Source of the DNA: an uncultured Veillonella sp. | GTDB lineage: Bacteria > Bacillota > Negativicutes > Veillonellales > Veillonellaceae | Assembly: GCA_902478055.1 (NCBI GenBank) | Contig: CABSJL010000010.1 | Span: 1 to 54,167 of the forward strand | Reading direction: 5' to 3' | Length of the DNA: 54,167 bases | Shown here: piece after piece, positions 25,252 to 31,906 of the stretch | Layout of the letters: each line of letters begins with the position of its first letter | How positions within the stretch are numbered: position 1 is the stretch's first letter | Translations under genes and position numbers: made by a program | Notes under the pieces: generated by a model | What the model was told of the DNA's origin: nothing | The model's input: only the letters and a program-made list of their open reading frames with translations | The model's database searches: none

Positions 25252-25887
25252 TTACTCCCAATAAAAGTCTAAATTATTTAATTCCTTCCACTCTTCCAAA
25301 GAATAAAGAAAAGGCAAAGAAAAATTTTCCAATAATTTCCCCTTTAAATTTTCTGATACCATGAATGCTCCTGAATAATTGTGATTGGAAGACAATAAAA
25401 TATCCTTATCCGAATTAGTATATGCCTCCAGTGAAAAACCATCTTCATCTAATGCTAAATCTGGATAAACAATTTCATCCTCAATTTCCCAAGCAACTAT
25501 TCTTACCAAATAATAGATTTCATTCGTCAATAGCTCACCTTTTGTATTGACAATAATTACCTTGCTCATACCAAAATCATAGTCAAACCCATATTTTTTT
25601 ATAAATTCCAAAAAACGCGCTGACATGATAAAGAAATCATTATATGGAAGAAAATCAAAAGTAACACCTCTTGCTTTCTTTAAGCATACATACACTTGTT
25701 CAGGCATTAGAGGGATTTCTTGTCCCTTTACGAACCAACTCCAGGGAAAGTCAAAATCAGGATGCGTTTTTTTAGGGTTGAATACCTCTGATATACCTAG
25801 GACTCCACTACTTACTCGTGGCAACCCCATTTTTTCTACTTTATCCATACTCTGCAGAGCATATCCCCATACTAATAACTTTTTCAT
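25252..25887 (-). CDS. predicted immunity protein, 211 aa
   Basis: This acidic soluble protein has the layout of larger polymorphic-toxin immunity proteins: an N-terminal MKKLLVWGYALQ strand, a GVLGISEVFN block, a central FFIMSARFLEFIKKYG helix, and IYYLVRIVAWEIEDEIVYPDL. I considered the Imm43 or Imm11-type families but cannot confirm either by eye. A strong ribosome site (TAGGAGGG, 5 nt before the ATG) and an intact frame argue that the gene is used. It lies 36 bp upstream of the Imm22-like gene, and the two are probably co-transcribed. Confidence 0.5.
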   Translation of the reverse strand: MKKLLVWGYALQSMDKVEKMGLPRVSSGVLGISEVFNPKKTHPDFDFPWSWFVKGQEIPLMPEQVYVCLKKARGVTFDFLPYNDFFIMSARFLEFIKKYGFDYDFGMSKVIIVNTKGELLTNEIYYLVRIVAWEIEDEIVYPDLALDEDGFSLEAYTNSDKDILLSSNHNYSGAFMVSENLKGKLLENFSLPFLYSLEEWKELNNLDFYWE

Positions 25888-25959
25888 AATACCCTCCTAA
25901 GGTAATTGTTTTGTTTTCTTTCCAAACAGCCTGTGGAATTAAATGGTGTGTCTGCCAAG

Positions 25960-26090
25960 AAGAAGCTGGACGGAATATTCCCTAAGATTCCACGCTCTTA
26001 CGCAAGCGATAGCCACTCTCTCCCAAAGGATCAATCCATTCTTGAGTATTCAGAGCAAACTGGTTCTGAAGGCGGAAGGTTTTGTCAGAG
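25960..26090 (-). pseudogene. Rhs-family C-terminal fragment
   Basis: Leftward, FRLQNQFALNTQEWIDPLG resembles the junction found before toxin tips in Rhs-type proteins (Q-W-I-D-P-L-G). It continues for about 12 codons to a stop. There is no toxin domain left and no start. A copy of the recurring AGCAAGCCGTAGC motif lies on each side of its upstream end. Confidence 0.55.
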
Positions 26091-26177
26091 CTACGGCTTG
26101 CTACTTCGAGATTGAAGGCTTCATGCGAGCTATGGTTTGCTACACTTACTATATATACACGACACTACGGCATTTTA

Positions 26178-26660
26178 TTAATCATCAGGATTTTCTTCTA
26201 AACAATTTAGAAACTCATCAAATGATTTCGCTATAATAATTGAATTTTTTTCAAAATTAGCTTCCCTTGATATATTTTCACTCCATACGTCCCTTACATA
26301 ATAAATAACTTGCCAACTATTTTTTTCTAAACAGAGGTAATTACCTCCCCAATCAAAAGCAAAAGGAATTAAATTCCTAGGTAACTCATTAAGATCCCAT
26401 TCATTTATCGCTCTTCCTTCTAATGTGAAATCTGGATCATCCTCAAACTGCTTAGAATATTTCATTGGAATGAAGTCGCGAATTTCAATATAGTCATAAT
26501 CAATATTATCATTGACAAAACAAGTAAGATTGGGAGTACCTCCATTCCATTTGAAGTAATGTGACTTGAATGAAGATGGAAAAGATACTTCTAATTTTTT
26601 TTCAACCTCATTGAAATCATTTTCAGATAAATTTTTATCACAATCATAAAAATTGAGCAT
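26178..26660 (-). CDS. SMI1/KNR4 (SUKH) family immunity protein
   Basis: The start is the ATG at 26660 (AAGGAG 6 nt upstream); an earlier in-frame TTG precedes the ribosome site. The 160-aa protein has SUKH hallmarks: EVEKKLEVSFPSSFKSHYFKWNGG near residue 20-43, LPRNLIPFAFDWGGNYLCLE (about 100-119), and a C-terminal SFDEFLNCL helix. SUKH proteins commonly neutralise nuclease-type polymorphic toxins. The fragment downstream of it is an Rhs remnant, so the cognate toxin is lost. Confidence 0.85.
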   Translation of the reverse strand: MLNFYDCDKNLSENDFNEVEKKLEVSFPSSFKSHYFKWNGGTPNLTCFVNDNIDYDYIEIRDFIPMKYSKQFEDDPDFTLEGRAINEWDLNELPRNLIPFAFDWGGNYLCLEKNSWQVIYYVRDVWSENISREANFEKNSIIIAKSFDEFLNCLEENPDD

Positions 26661-26728
26661 GGTAAACTCCTTTAAGTTATACAAAGCAAAGGATTGCTTC
26701 TACTAGAATAGTTTATTTATTTTTATAG

Positions 26729-27205
26729 TTAAGCGTTCACTCCAATAGAAATAGATAACACATCTTCCTCATTGTCGAGTAGAGATATATCGATAACTTT
26801 ATCTATTTTATTACTAAATAATTTTAAACAATAAAAATTAGGTTTGTTTATTAATTCTAGCCAATTGCTAATATTTTTTATTTTGATAATAAACAAGGGG
26901 AATAATTCTATTGGTATTTTAGCCGAATCATTTATTCCTCCATAAAAGTATACATAAGCAATATCATTTTCCTCTGGTGTAAGAAATTTTAATATTTCAT
27001 TTTTTATCGATAAACTAAATTTTTCTTTTGATAATTCTATATTTCTATAGGGGGTAAAAGTACGATTTATTATTTCACATGAGAGTGGATATGGAATAAT
27101 TTTTTCAGAATCTGAAATTAAATTATTTAAAAAATGAATTTCTTTCATTTTTTTTATTATATTATTCTGTTTTAAAGTAAAGATCTTATCTTCTAAAGTT
27201 GTCAT
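26729..27205 (-). CDS. predicted immunity protein, 158 aa
   Basis: No family is recognised. The protein is very rich in I, N and K, opens with a helix (LEDKIFTLKQNN), and has ENDIAYVYFYGG and a NEEDVLSISIG ending. It starts 4 nt after the stop codon of a toxin-tip remnant (ends at 27210), so position supports immunity function against that toxin. The ribosome site (GGAAA) is weak and the ATG would have been reached by translation of the toxin. The frame is intact. Confidence 0.5.
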   Translation of the reverse strand: MTTLEDKIFTLKQNNIIKKMKEIHFLNNLISDSEKIIPYPLSCEIINRTFTPYRNIELSKEKFSLSIKNEILKFLTPEENDIAYVYFYGGINDSAKIPIELFPLFIIKIKNISNWLELINKPNFYCLKLFSNKIDKVIDISLLDNEEDVLSISIGVNA

Positions 27206-27209
27206 GATA

Positions 27210-27505
27210 TTATTTCCTATGTTGTACGGTTACATTATCTTTGCAGTACTCCCAAGAAAATGTACCATTCCCATTATTTCTTTTTAGAATAAGATTTCTA
27301 TCCATTTTGGCAGTAGCTACATGCCAGTGTGGACAAGGGTGTTTTGCAATCGGAAGGGTTGGTGAGCAGTTCTAGATATGTTGATTTCACTCTTCAGGTT
27401 ACCCCAACCGTAATAATCCCCAAACTAGGTCGCCTTTATCATCAGTCATGTCTCTTGGAATGCCGATTTGGTCGCAGTGGAAGTAGTGGGTTGGTTGGAG
27501 GTTTT
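27210..27505 (-). pseudogene. Rhs core fragment with frameshift plus toxin-tip remnant
   Basis: Leftward from about 27505 the reading is HYFHCDQIGIPRDM, then DKGDLVW, standard Rhs core. Just after this, bases are missing, so that the expected DYYGWGNLK moves to another frame. The core then resumes as AHQPFRLQN and stops. A last piece HPCPHWHVATAKMDRN to VQHRK and TAA is a toxin tail with closely spaced His and Cys residues. The gene is dead, but its immunity gene downstream is open. Confidence 0.7.
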
Positions 27506-27506
27506 C

Positions 27507-27516
27507 GCCGTCTGAA
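27507..27516 (+). repeat. Exact 10-mer Neisseria uptake sequence core
   Basis: GCCGTCTGAA is followed by a 3' end (AAATATCGAATCTTAC) shared with the second TPR gene at 29910. It marks the border between the Rhs remnant and the TPR gene. Confidence 0.85.
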
Positions 27517-27527
27517 AATATCGAATC

Positions 27528-27980
27528 TTACTTTTTGTTTTTTTTCTTAGGATTTAATTCGTCTTTACGCTGCTTATAAAACTGCCAATATTTTTTGTCC
27601 TCAATACTAAATGGATAATATCCAGCATCATTATAAGCAATATCAAAATATTTATAAGCTTCATCATATTTTTCAAGGTCATAATAAAAAATACCAGCTA
27701 ACAGATACGTCCCTGCATTAGTGGTTCCTAAGTCAGCAACACTTAAAGCAATACTCAGCCAGTCCTTAGCCTGTTCATATTTTTGATTTTTATAATATAA
27801 CTCAAACAAAGCAATCGTAACCATTGTCGTTGGATGCGCCCATTGGGTTACTGGCTTGGGTATTAGCTCAAATGCTTCTTTTAATAACTTTTCTTGTTCT
27901 AAAAAAGGTTTATTATAAGCCTCACAGACTAAATCATTAATCTTTGATTCTAATTCTGGGTTAACTGCATCTAAATTCAT
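27528..27980 (-). CDS. TPR-type predicted immunity protein, copy 1
   Basis: The start is the ATG at 27980 (GAGGAG 9 nt upstream); the in-frame TTG three codons earlier overlaps no ribosome site. The 150-aa protein aligns along its length with the 150-aa product of 29910-30362. Both contain L(I/L)PKP-TQ, a tetratricopeptide pair (GIFYYDLEKYDEAYKYFDIAY here), and the identical end DKKYWQFYKQRK then NPKKKNKK. TPR proteins of this kind accompany Rhs-type toxins in Neisseria as immunity proteins. It is preceded by a uptake-sequence core and has no intact toxin. Confidence 0.65.
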   Translation of the reverse strand: MNLDAVNPELESKINDLVCEAYNKPFLEQEKLLKEAFELIPKPVTQWAHPTTMVTIALFELYYKNQKYEQAKDWLSIALSVADLGTTNAGTYLLAGIFYYDLEKYDEAYKYFDIAYNDAGYYPFSIEDKKYWQFYKQRKDELNPKKKNKK

Positions 27981-28134
27981 AGCATACAACTCCTCAATAA
28001 AAATGAAACAATGTCAAATGTAGATTTTATATGTCAATCATGACCATAATTAGATTTCTGTCTAGGTACGATTGGGTCAGTCATATCATATCTACTTCGA
28101 TTTTGTGCGGGCTACGACTTGTTACAAGGACTAA

Positions 28135-28806
28135 TTATTGCATAATTTGTTGTTTTAATTTTTGGTCAAAAGAATTTTCCAGGAAGATCAAATCATCCTT
28201 GCTAAACAATCCATTATCATTTTCTAATACTTTTTTATCAAACAATAAAATATTCTGTATTAAAGGATCATTTAGTGGTAATTCATTCTTATTTATAATA
28301 TAAATAGCGGTTAACGCTTTAAAACGAAAAGCCTCTGGATAAAGTGATAAATATTTTAAAACTTCTTTGTTACCGGAATGGAAGGCCATAATGATTGGAA
28401 TATGATTTTGCTGCAAATGCTTTAATACATCTGGATAGATGTTTTTTGCATCATTCTCAGATTCAGGTAATTTAATGGTATCTCCATAAGGAAATGAGGT
28501 AATAGGGGGAGCTTTAAAAAAATGCGCCTGTGAAATAGATGGTTGTACAAATACTAAATCATATGGATTTGACGATTTATCATAAGGAGGAACATTTTGG
28601 GAGAAAAAATTTCCCATATCAGAATTATATACATATAGGTGAAGTATGACTCCCTCAAAAGTACGAGAATTGCTAAAGGATATTTCACCATAAACATATT
28701 TTCCTTTTTTAAATTTAATCCTATCTTTTAGAAAATTAGCATCAGGAATATTCAAATTATTTTTTAAATATTCAATAAGACCTTGAATAAATTCTTTACT
28801 TTTCAT
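28135..28806 (-). CDS. predicted immunity protein for the PD-(D/E)XK toxin remnant
   Basis: The start is the ATG at 28806 (AAGGAT 6 nt upstream); an in-frame TTG seven codons earlier is rejected. The 223-aa soluble protein has SNPYDLVFVQPS, FPYGDTIKLP and a C-terminal helical part. No family is recognised. It starts 17 bp after the stop of a frameshifted nuclease-type toxin tip (28824-29107) on the same strand, so it is most likely that toxin's immunity protein. The intact frame contrasts with the broken toxin. Confidence 0.55.
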   Translation of the reverse strand: MKSKEFIQGLIEYLKNNLNIPDANFLKDRIKFKKGKYVYGEISFSNSRTFEGVILHLYVYNSDMGNFFSQNVPPYDKSSNPYDLVFVQPSISQAHFFKAPPITSFPYGDTIKLPESENDAKNIYPDVLKHLQQNHIPIIMAFHSGNKEVLKYLSLYPEAFRFKALTAIYIINKNELPLNDPLIQNILLFDKKVLENDNGLFSKDDLIFLENSFDQKLKQQIMQ

Positions 28807-28823
28807 AATTATCCTTCTTAAAA

Positions 28824-29107
28824 TCAATCTTTGAATACTAAAGTCATAAAGCGAGCAACACCTTTGGAGGAACCCACATCCGTTTGCTTATCCTTATTTT
28901 TTGTTGAAACCATATATGCAGCTTTCAGACATTTTCCCCCAGCATTGTGCGTTTTTTTCAAATTGAATAGCCCTGATCTCTTTTGACCTTTCGTTAATCG
29001 TCTATATTATTTTTTACCTCAATAAAATAGATTTTCCCTTCTTTCATTGCGACTATATCAGGCCGTATTCGTAGGTAAGATATAGAGTAAGAGTGAACGA
29101 TAATGAG
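28824..29107 (-). pseudogene. PD-(D/E)XK nuclease toxin tip, frameshifted
   Basis: Leftward, RIRPDIVAMKEGKIYFIEVK is a textbook PD-(D/E)XK active site (D, then E-x-K after a beta hairpin). Nine codons later the frame hits TAA. Shifting one base restores LTKGQKRSGLFNLKKTHN and continues to KGVARFMTLVFKD and TGA at 28824. So it is a toxin tip inactivated by a single-base change, with no Rhs core upstream. The tip would have cut DNA or RNA. This is the clearest toxin remnant in the array. Confidence 0.75.
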
Positions 29108-29111
29108 ATTA

Positions 29112-29167
29112 TTCAGACTACCTCGAAAAAGGATTGAGGCCGTCTGAGAATTGATTTTAGACGACCT
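29112..29167. repeat. Cluster of three decayed Neisseria uptake sequences
   Basis: TTCAGACTACCT (29112-29123), AGGCCGTCTGAG (29137-29148) and TTTAGACGACCT (29156-29167) each differ by one base from a known uptake dialect. The last two form an inverted pair about 45 bp after the stop of the 29213-29488 gene, the terminator position. Confidence 0.7.
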
Positions 29168-29212
29168 TGATGTTTTGTTGGGACTCGATCCAACCTATGT
29201 TCTAAAAAGGTC

Positions 29213-29488
29213 TTAAAGAGGTTTGTTACCTTTAAATATATTAAATCTTGATAGATTAGCTCCTTTTGATTGAATATGTTTTATAGCTAATTCAAATTCA
29301 TTAAATTCATTAAATTCTTCTATCTCATAATCTTCAGCCTGATCCAATTTATTTTTTGGTACCGTATAGTAATATGTACAATAAGTTCCATTATTTTTCT
29401 TAATAGCAAATACTTGATAAACAACCTCTCCATCAATTTCAATAAGTTCATCATATCCTTTTGTTTGTAAATTAGTTAAATTTAACAT
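29213..29488 (-). CDS. predicted immunity protein, 91 aa
   Basis: This small acidic protein opens with a beta hairpin (MLNLTNLQTKGYDELIEI, then VYQVFAIKKNNGTYCTYYYT) and ends with a helix that includes EFNEFNEFELAIKHI. This is the build of small immunity proteins, but the family is unknown. The ATG lies 2 bp after the stop of a toxin-tip remnant (29491-29880), so the pairing is clear from position. AGGA is 8 nt upstream. The frame is intact; the toxin is not. Confidence 0.6.
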   Translation of the reverse strand: MLNLTNLQTKGYDELIEIDGEVVYQVFAIKKNNGTYCTYYYTVPKNKLDQAEDYEIEEFNEFNEFELAIKHIQSKGANLSRFNIFKGNKPL

Positions 29489-29490
29489 AT

Positions 29491-29880
29491 CTATTTTCCT
29501 ATAATATCAATACGCACTTGTTTCCCATCCGAACGTCTAATATTTATATGCGGGTACTTTACACGTCCTGTTCCTTGTGGATCATCATGTCCTTTACACC
29601 GTCCTGTTGCTTTATCCATAGCATAATCTTTTCCTGATTAACAAACCGACCCGCATCAGGCTCGTAATACCGCATCAGGTTGTAATGCAGCCCCGTCTCT
29701 TCATCGAAGTATTGGTTTTGCAATCTAAACGGCTGGTGCGCATTCTTGTAAACCCGCTCATCTTTTTTTAGACGACCCCAAGCGGTCTATTCGCTGAACC
29801 ACAAGAGGTTGCCGTGGATGTCGCTCATCTCTCTTGGGATGCCGAACGGGTCGTAGGCGTAGCGGCGGTTAAGTACGGTA
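29491..29880 (-). pseudogene. Rhs core with internal stop plus toxin-tip remnant
   Basis: Leftward from 29880: RRYAYDPFGIPREM, SDIHGNLLWFSE, then a TAG where the family has a tyrosine, then TAWGRLKKDERVYKNAHQPF, RLQNQYFDEETGLHYNLMRY and YEPDAGRFVNQ. This is the complete Rhs core signature. The frame then changes. A short tail with YAMDKATGRCKGHDDPQGTG and YPHINIRRSDGK ends in TAG at 29491, 2 bp before the immunity ATG. The toxin is thus doubly inactivated (stop and frame change) and lacks its N-terminal half. Confidence 0.8.
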
Positions 29881-29886
29881 CAAAAA

Positions 29887-29898
29887 AGGTCGTCTGAA
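29887..29898 (+). repeat. Exact Neisseria uptake sequence AGGTCGTCTGAA
   Basis: An exact 12-mer of the AG-mucDUS dialect used by the N. mucosa/N. subflava group. It borders the second TPR gene, with the same following bases as at 27507. Confidence 0.9.
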
Positions 29899-29909
29899 AA
29901 TATCGAATC

Positions 29910-30362
29910 TTACTTTTTGTTTTTTTTCTTAGGATTTATTTCTTCTTTACGTTGCTTATAAAATTGCCAATATTTTTTGTCTTCCATAGAGAAAGGTGTG
30001 TAACGTAGCTCATTATAAGTTAGGTCAAAATATTTATAGGCATTTTCCATATCACCTAGTTCGTAATAGATAATACCTGCCCATAGAAATGTACTGCCGT
30101 CAGGAACTGTTTTTCTAGCCTCAAGCGCAATAACTATCCACTCAAGAGCTTTTTGATAATCACCTAATTTTTTATAGCTCCCTGAAATACCACAGGCAAT
30201 TGCCGAAGTAGGCTCAACGAATTGAGTGGCTGGTTTGGGTAAAAGTTCCCATGCTTGATTGAGAATATCAATGCGTTCCTCCGGCGTAGTAGCATCATTT
30301 GAGTTACATACAAAATCATTGATTTTTTTGTTTAATTCATAATTTACTTGATCTAAATACAT
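29910..30362 (-). CDS. TPR-type predicted immunity protein, copy 2
   Basis: This 150-aa paralogue of the product of 27528-27980 has two tetratricopeptide units (SGSYKKLGDYQKALEWIVIAL and GIIYYELGDMENAYKYFDLTY) and the same C-terminal end, DKKYWQFYKQRK then NPKKKNKK. Divergence is greatest in the first 60 residues, where contact with a toxin would be expected. GGAG lies 5 nt before the ATG. No intact toxin is next to it. Downstream comes an exact uptake sequence and an Rhs remnant. Confidence 0.65.
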   Translation of the reverse strand: MYLDQVNYELNKKINDFVCNSNDATTPEERIDILNQAWELLPKPATQFVEPTSAIACGISGSYKKLGDYQKALEWIVIALEARKTVPDGSTFLWAGIIYYELGDMENAYKYFDLTYNELRYTPFSMEDKKYWQFYKQRKEEINPKKKNKK

Positions 30363-30401
30363 AATTTCTCCATCTTATGTGCATTCTTTAAAGAGTATTT
30401 A

Positions 30402-30550
30402 TTACCATGTTGGTCCGGTTGTATACCTGTACCAAGGGTTATAGCTGTAAGGATCGGTATAGATATAGGTATACCTGCCGTCCGGCTGGACTTTCTGCAA
30501 GAGGTAACTGCCGTCCCAAACAAATCCGGTTTCCTCTTCGAGGTCGTCTG
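30402..30550 (-). pseudogene. Rhs repeat fragment
   Basis: Leftward, DDLEEETGFVWDGSYLLQ then QPDGRYTYIYTDPYSYNPW is the F-V-W-D-G/Y-Y-T-D Rhs repeat, ending in a stop after about 45 codons. It carries an uptake sequence in its first codons and lies between the ankyrin and TPR genes. Confidence 0.75.
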
Positions 30551-30576
30551 AAACTTCTTCGTTTTTCAGACGGCCT
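30541..30576. repeat. Inverted pair of exact Neisseria uptake sequences
   Basis: AGGTCGTCTGAA (30541-30552, mucosa/subflava dialect) faces TTCAGACGGCCT (30565-30576, exact complement of AGGCCGTCTGAA, AG-DUS). They form a 12-bp hairpin with one G-U pair 35 bp after the stop of the ankyrin gene, and so probably act as its terminator as well as an uptake signal. Confidence 0.9.
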
Positions 30577-30610
30577 TAATGTTTTATCAGGTTTCTATTA
30601 AATATGTAAC

Positions 30611-30946
30611 TTATTGTTTGTAATATCCCATTAGGTTTCTAATTTCTTTAGATTTCTTTTTATCGTGATATTCTTCAGATGTATAATGTTTTGCATCATA
30701 TCCAAACTCATTTTTTATATTTGTTTTAGCTCCATTTTTTAAAAGAATTTCAATAATATCAAGATTTCCATGAAGACAAGCATTTTGAATAGGAGTGAAA
30801 TTTAATTCACCTTGTTGATTGACATTTGCTCCATTTTCAATTAATAGAATAACATCTTTTTTAGATTGGGAATTAACTGCTAAATTTAATAATGTTTCTC
30901 CCATAAATCCTAAGTCATGTACGGAGGTTATAGGACTATGATTCAA
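30611..30946 (-). CDS. ankyrin-repeat predicted immunity protein
   Basis: The open frame gives up to 111 aa from a TTG. An ATG at 30904 would give 97 aa with AGGA close by; the 5' end may be truncated. Three ankyrin units are visible: ETLLNLAVNSQSKKDVILLIENGANVN, FTPIQNACLHGNLDIIEILLKNGAKTN and a partial third. Ankyrin proteins occur among polymorphic-toxin immunity genes. A strong uptake-sequence hairpin follows. Upstream is an Rhs remnant with no intact toxin. Confidence 0.65.
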   Translation of the reverse strand: MNHSPITSVHDLGFMGETLLNLAVNSQSKKDVILLIENGANVNQQGELNFTPIQNACLHGNLDIIEILLKNGAKTNIKNEFGYDAKHYTSEEYHDKKKSKEIRNLMGYYKQ

Positions 30947-31079
30947 AAAACTAGGGAAATCCTGATATTAAAAAAAATTTTTTTCAAGGAATTATTCATA
31001 ATTTAGCCTCATAAAGAATTTATTTAGTATATTCAGATTTTGCTTTTTCTTTTAAAGCATCTAGCCTATTTTAACAACC

Positions 31080-31552
31080 ATTTATTTTGATTGTATGTCT
31101 CCAGGGTTACATTTTTCTATCCCAATTAGTTATAACTCGATATATCTTTTGGCATGATTAATTTGCGCACTTAGAGTTGCGCATATAGACGCTTGAGGTG
31201 ATACTGGAGTATCACAAAACCTTTTCGCTAGTTGATATTCTCGATCACGTTTATCAGATTTATTATTTTTTTATTTGCTTTGTTAAACAATTATTGTAAC
31301 TTTGCAAAACACTCTAAAGGGATTTAATCCTAGAAAATCTACCCAATTTACGATACTAAATGCATAAGTATAAAAATTTGTACCTCCTAAATATTTAATA
31401 GGATCCTGATTCACAAACCGCCCGGCCTCTGGCTCGTAATAACGCATCAGGTTGTAATGCAGCCCCGTCTTACGGTCGACATATTGGTTTTGCAGGTGGA
31501 AAGCTTACTGAATGTAGATATAGGCGTAGTGACGGTTAAGTACGGCACCAAA
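31080..31552 (-). pseudogene. Rhs core and toxin-tip remnant at the right end of the array
   Basis: From 31552 leftward: VLNRHYAYIYIQ, then a stop, then FHLQNQYVDRKTGLHYNLMR, YYEPEAGRFVNQDPIKYLGG and TNFYTYAFSIVNWVDFLGLN, the Rhs core up to the conserved end. A stop follows about 13 codons later. A second stretch (SDKRDREYQLAKRFCDTPVS, then a run with one stop) is the remains of a toxin tip. The rest of 30947-31080 is AT-rich with nothing recognisable. Confidence 0.75.
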
Positions 31553-31553
31553 A

Positions 31554-31565
31554 AGGTCGTCTGAA
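31554..31565 (+). repeat. Exact Neisseria uptake sequence AGGTCGTCTGAA
   Basis: An exact 12-mer of the AG-mucDUS dialect. It is the last foreign element on the right: the deleted IS copy begins 6 bp later. Confidence 0.9.
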
Positions 31566-31570
31566 AATAT

Positions 31571-31906
31571 TGATCTGCACCCATTTTCCTGGACACATAT
31601 TATTTACTAGCCTAAACACATGGATGCTTCCCTGTATTTTACAGGAGGCATCCATTTTATTTTTTTCTGGATCCTTTTGTTGTTGTAATAATTAATGTAT
31701 TCTTCTATCGTTACTGCAAAAGCATTAAATAATATATATTCTTTTTCAAAACCATAATATATTTCTGTTTTCAATCTACCAAAAAAGGTTTCTATCACAG
31801 AGTTATCATAACAATTTCCTTTTCAATTGCTTTACTTTTAAATTCATAACTATATCTCATTAAAATACCCCCTTTACTGGTTATCCAGTAAAGGGGGTAG
31901 ATATCA
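31571..31906 (-). mobile_element. 336-bp internally deleted copy of the IS3-family element
   Basis: Both ends match the IS at 32097-33566 (TGATCTGCACCC at the left, TACCCCCTTTACTGG hairpin at the right). The inside jumps from the orfB 3' region (about 230 bp) directly to the first bases of orfA. The join is at about 31823, where TTTCCTTTTC meets CAATTGC. Divergence is a few percent. It lacks a transposase but keeps both termini, like a MITE. It forms the right border of the imported array. No clear target-site duplication. Confidence 0.85.

Noticed and set aside
23110..31570. Prophage or CRISPR array as explanation for the AT-rich region
   Set aside because: No phage structural, integrase or lysis genes and no regularly spaced repeats. 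The repeats present are Neisseria uptake sequences and Rhs pieces.
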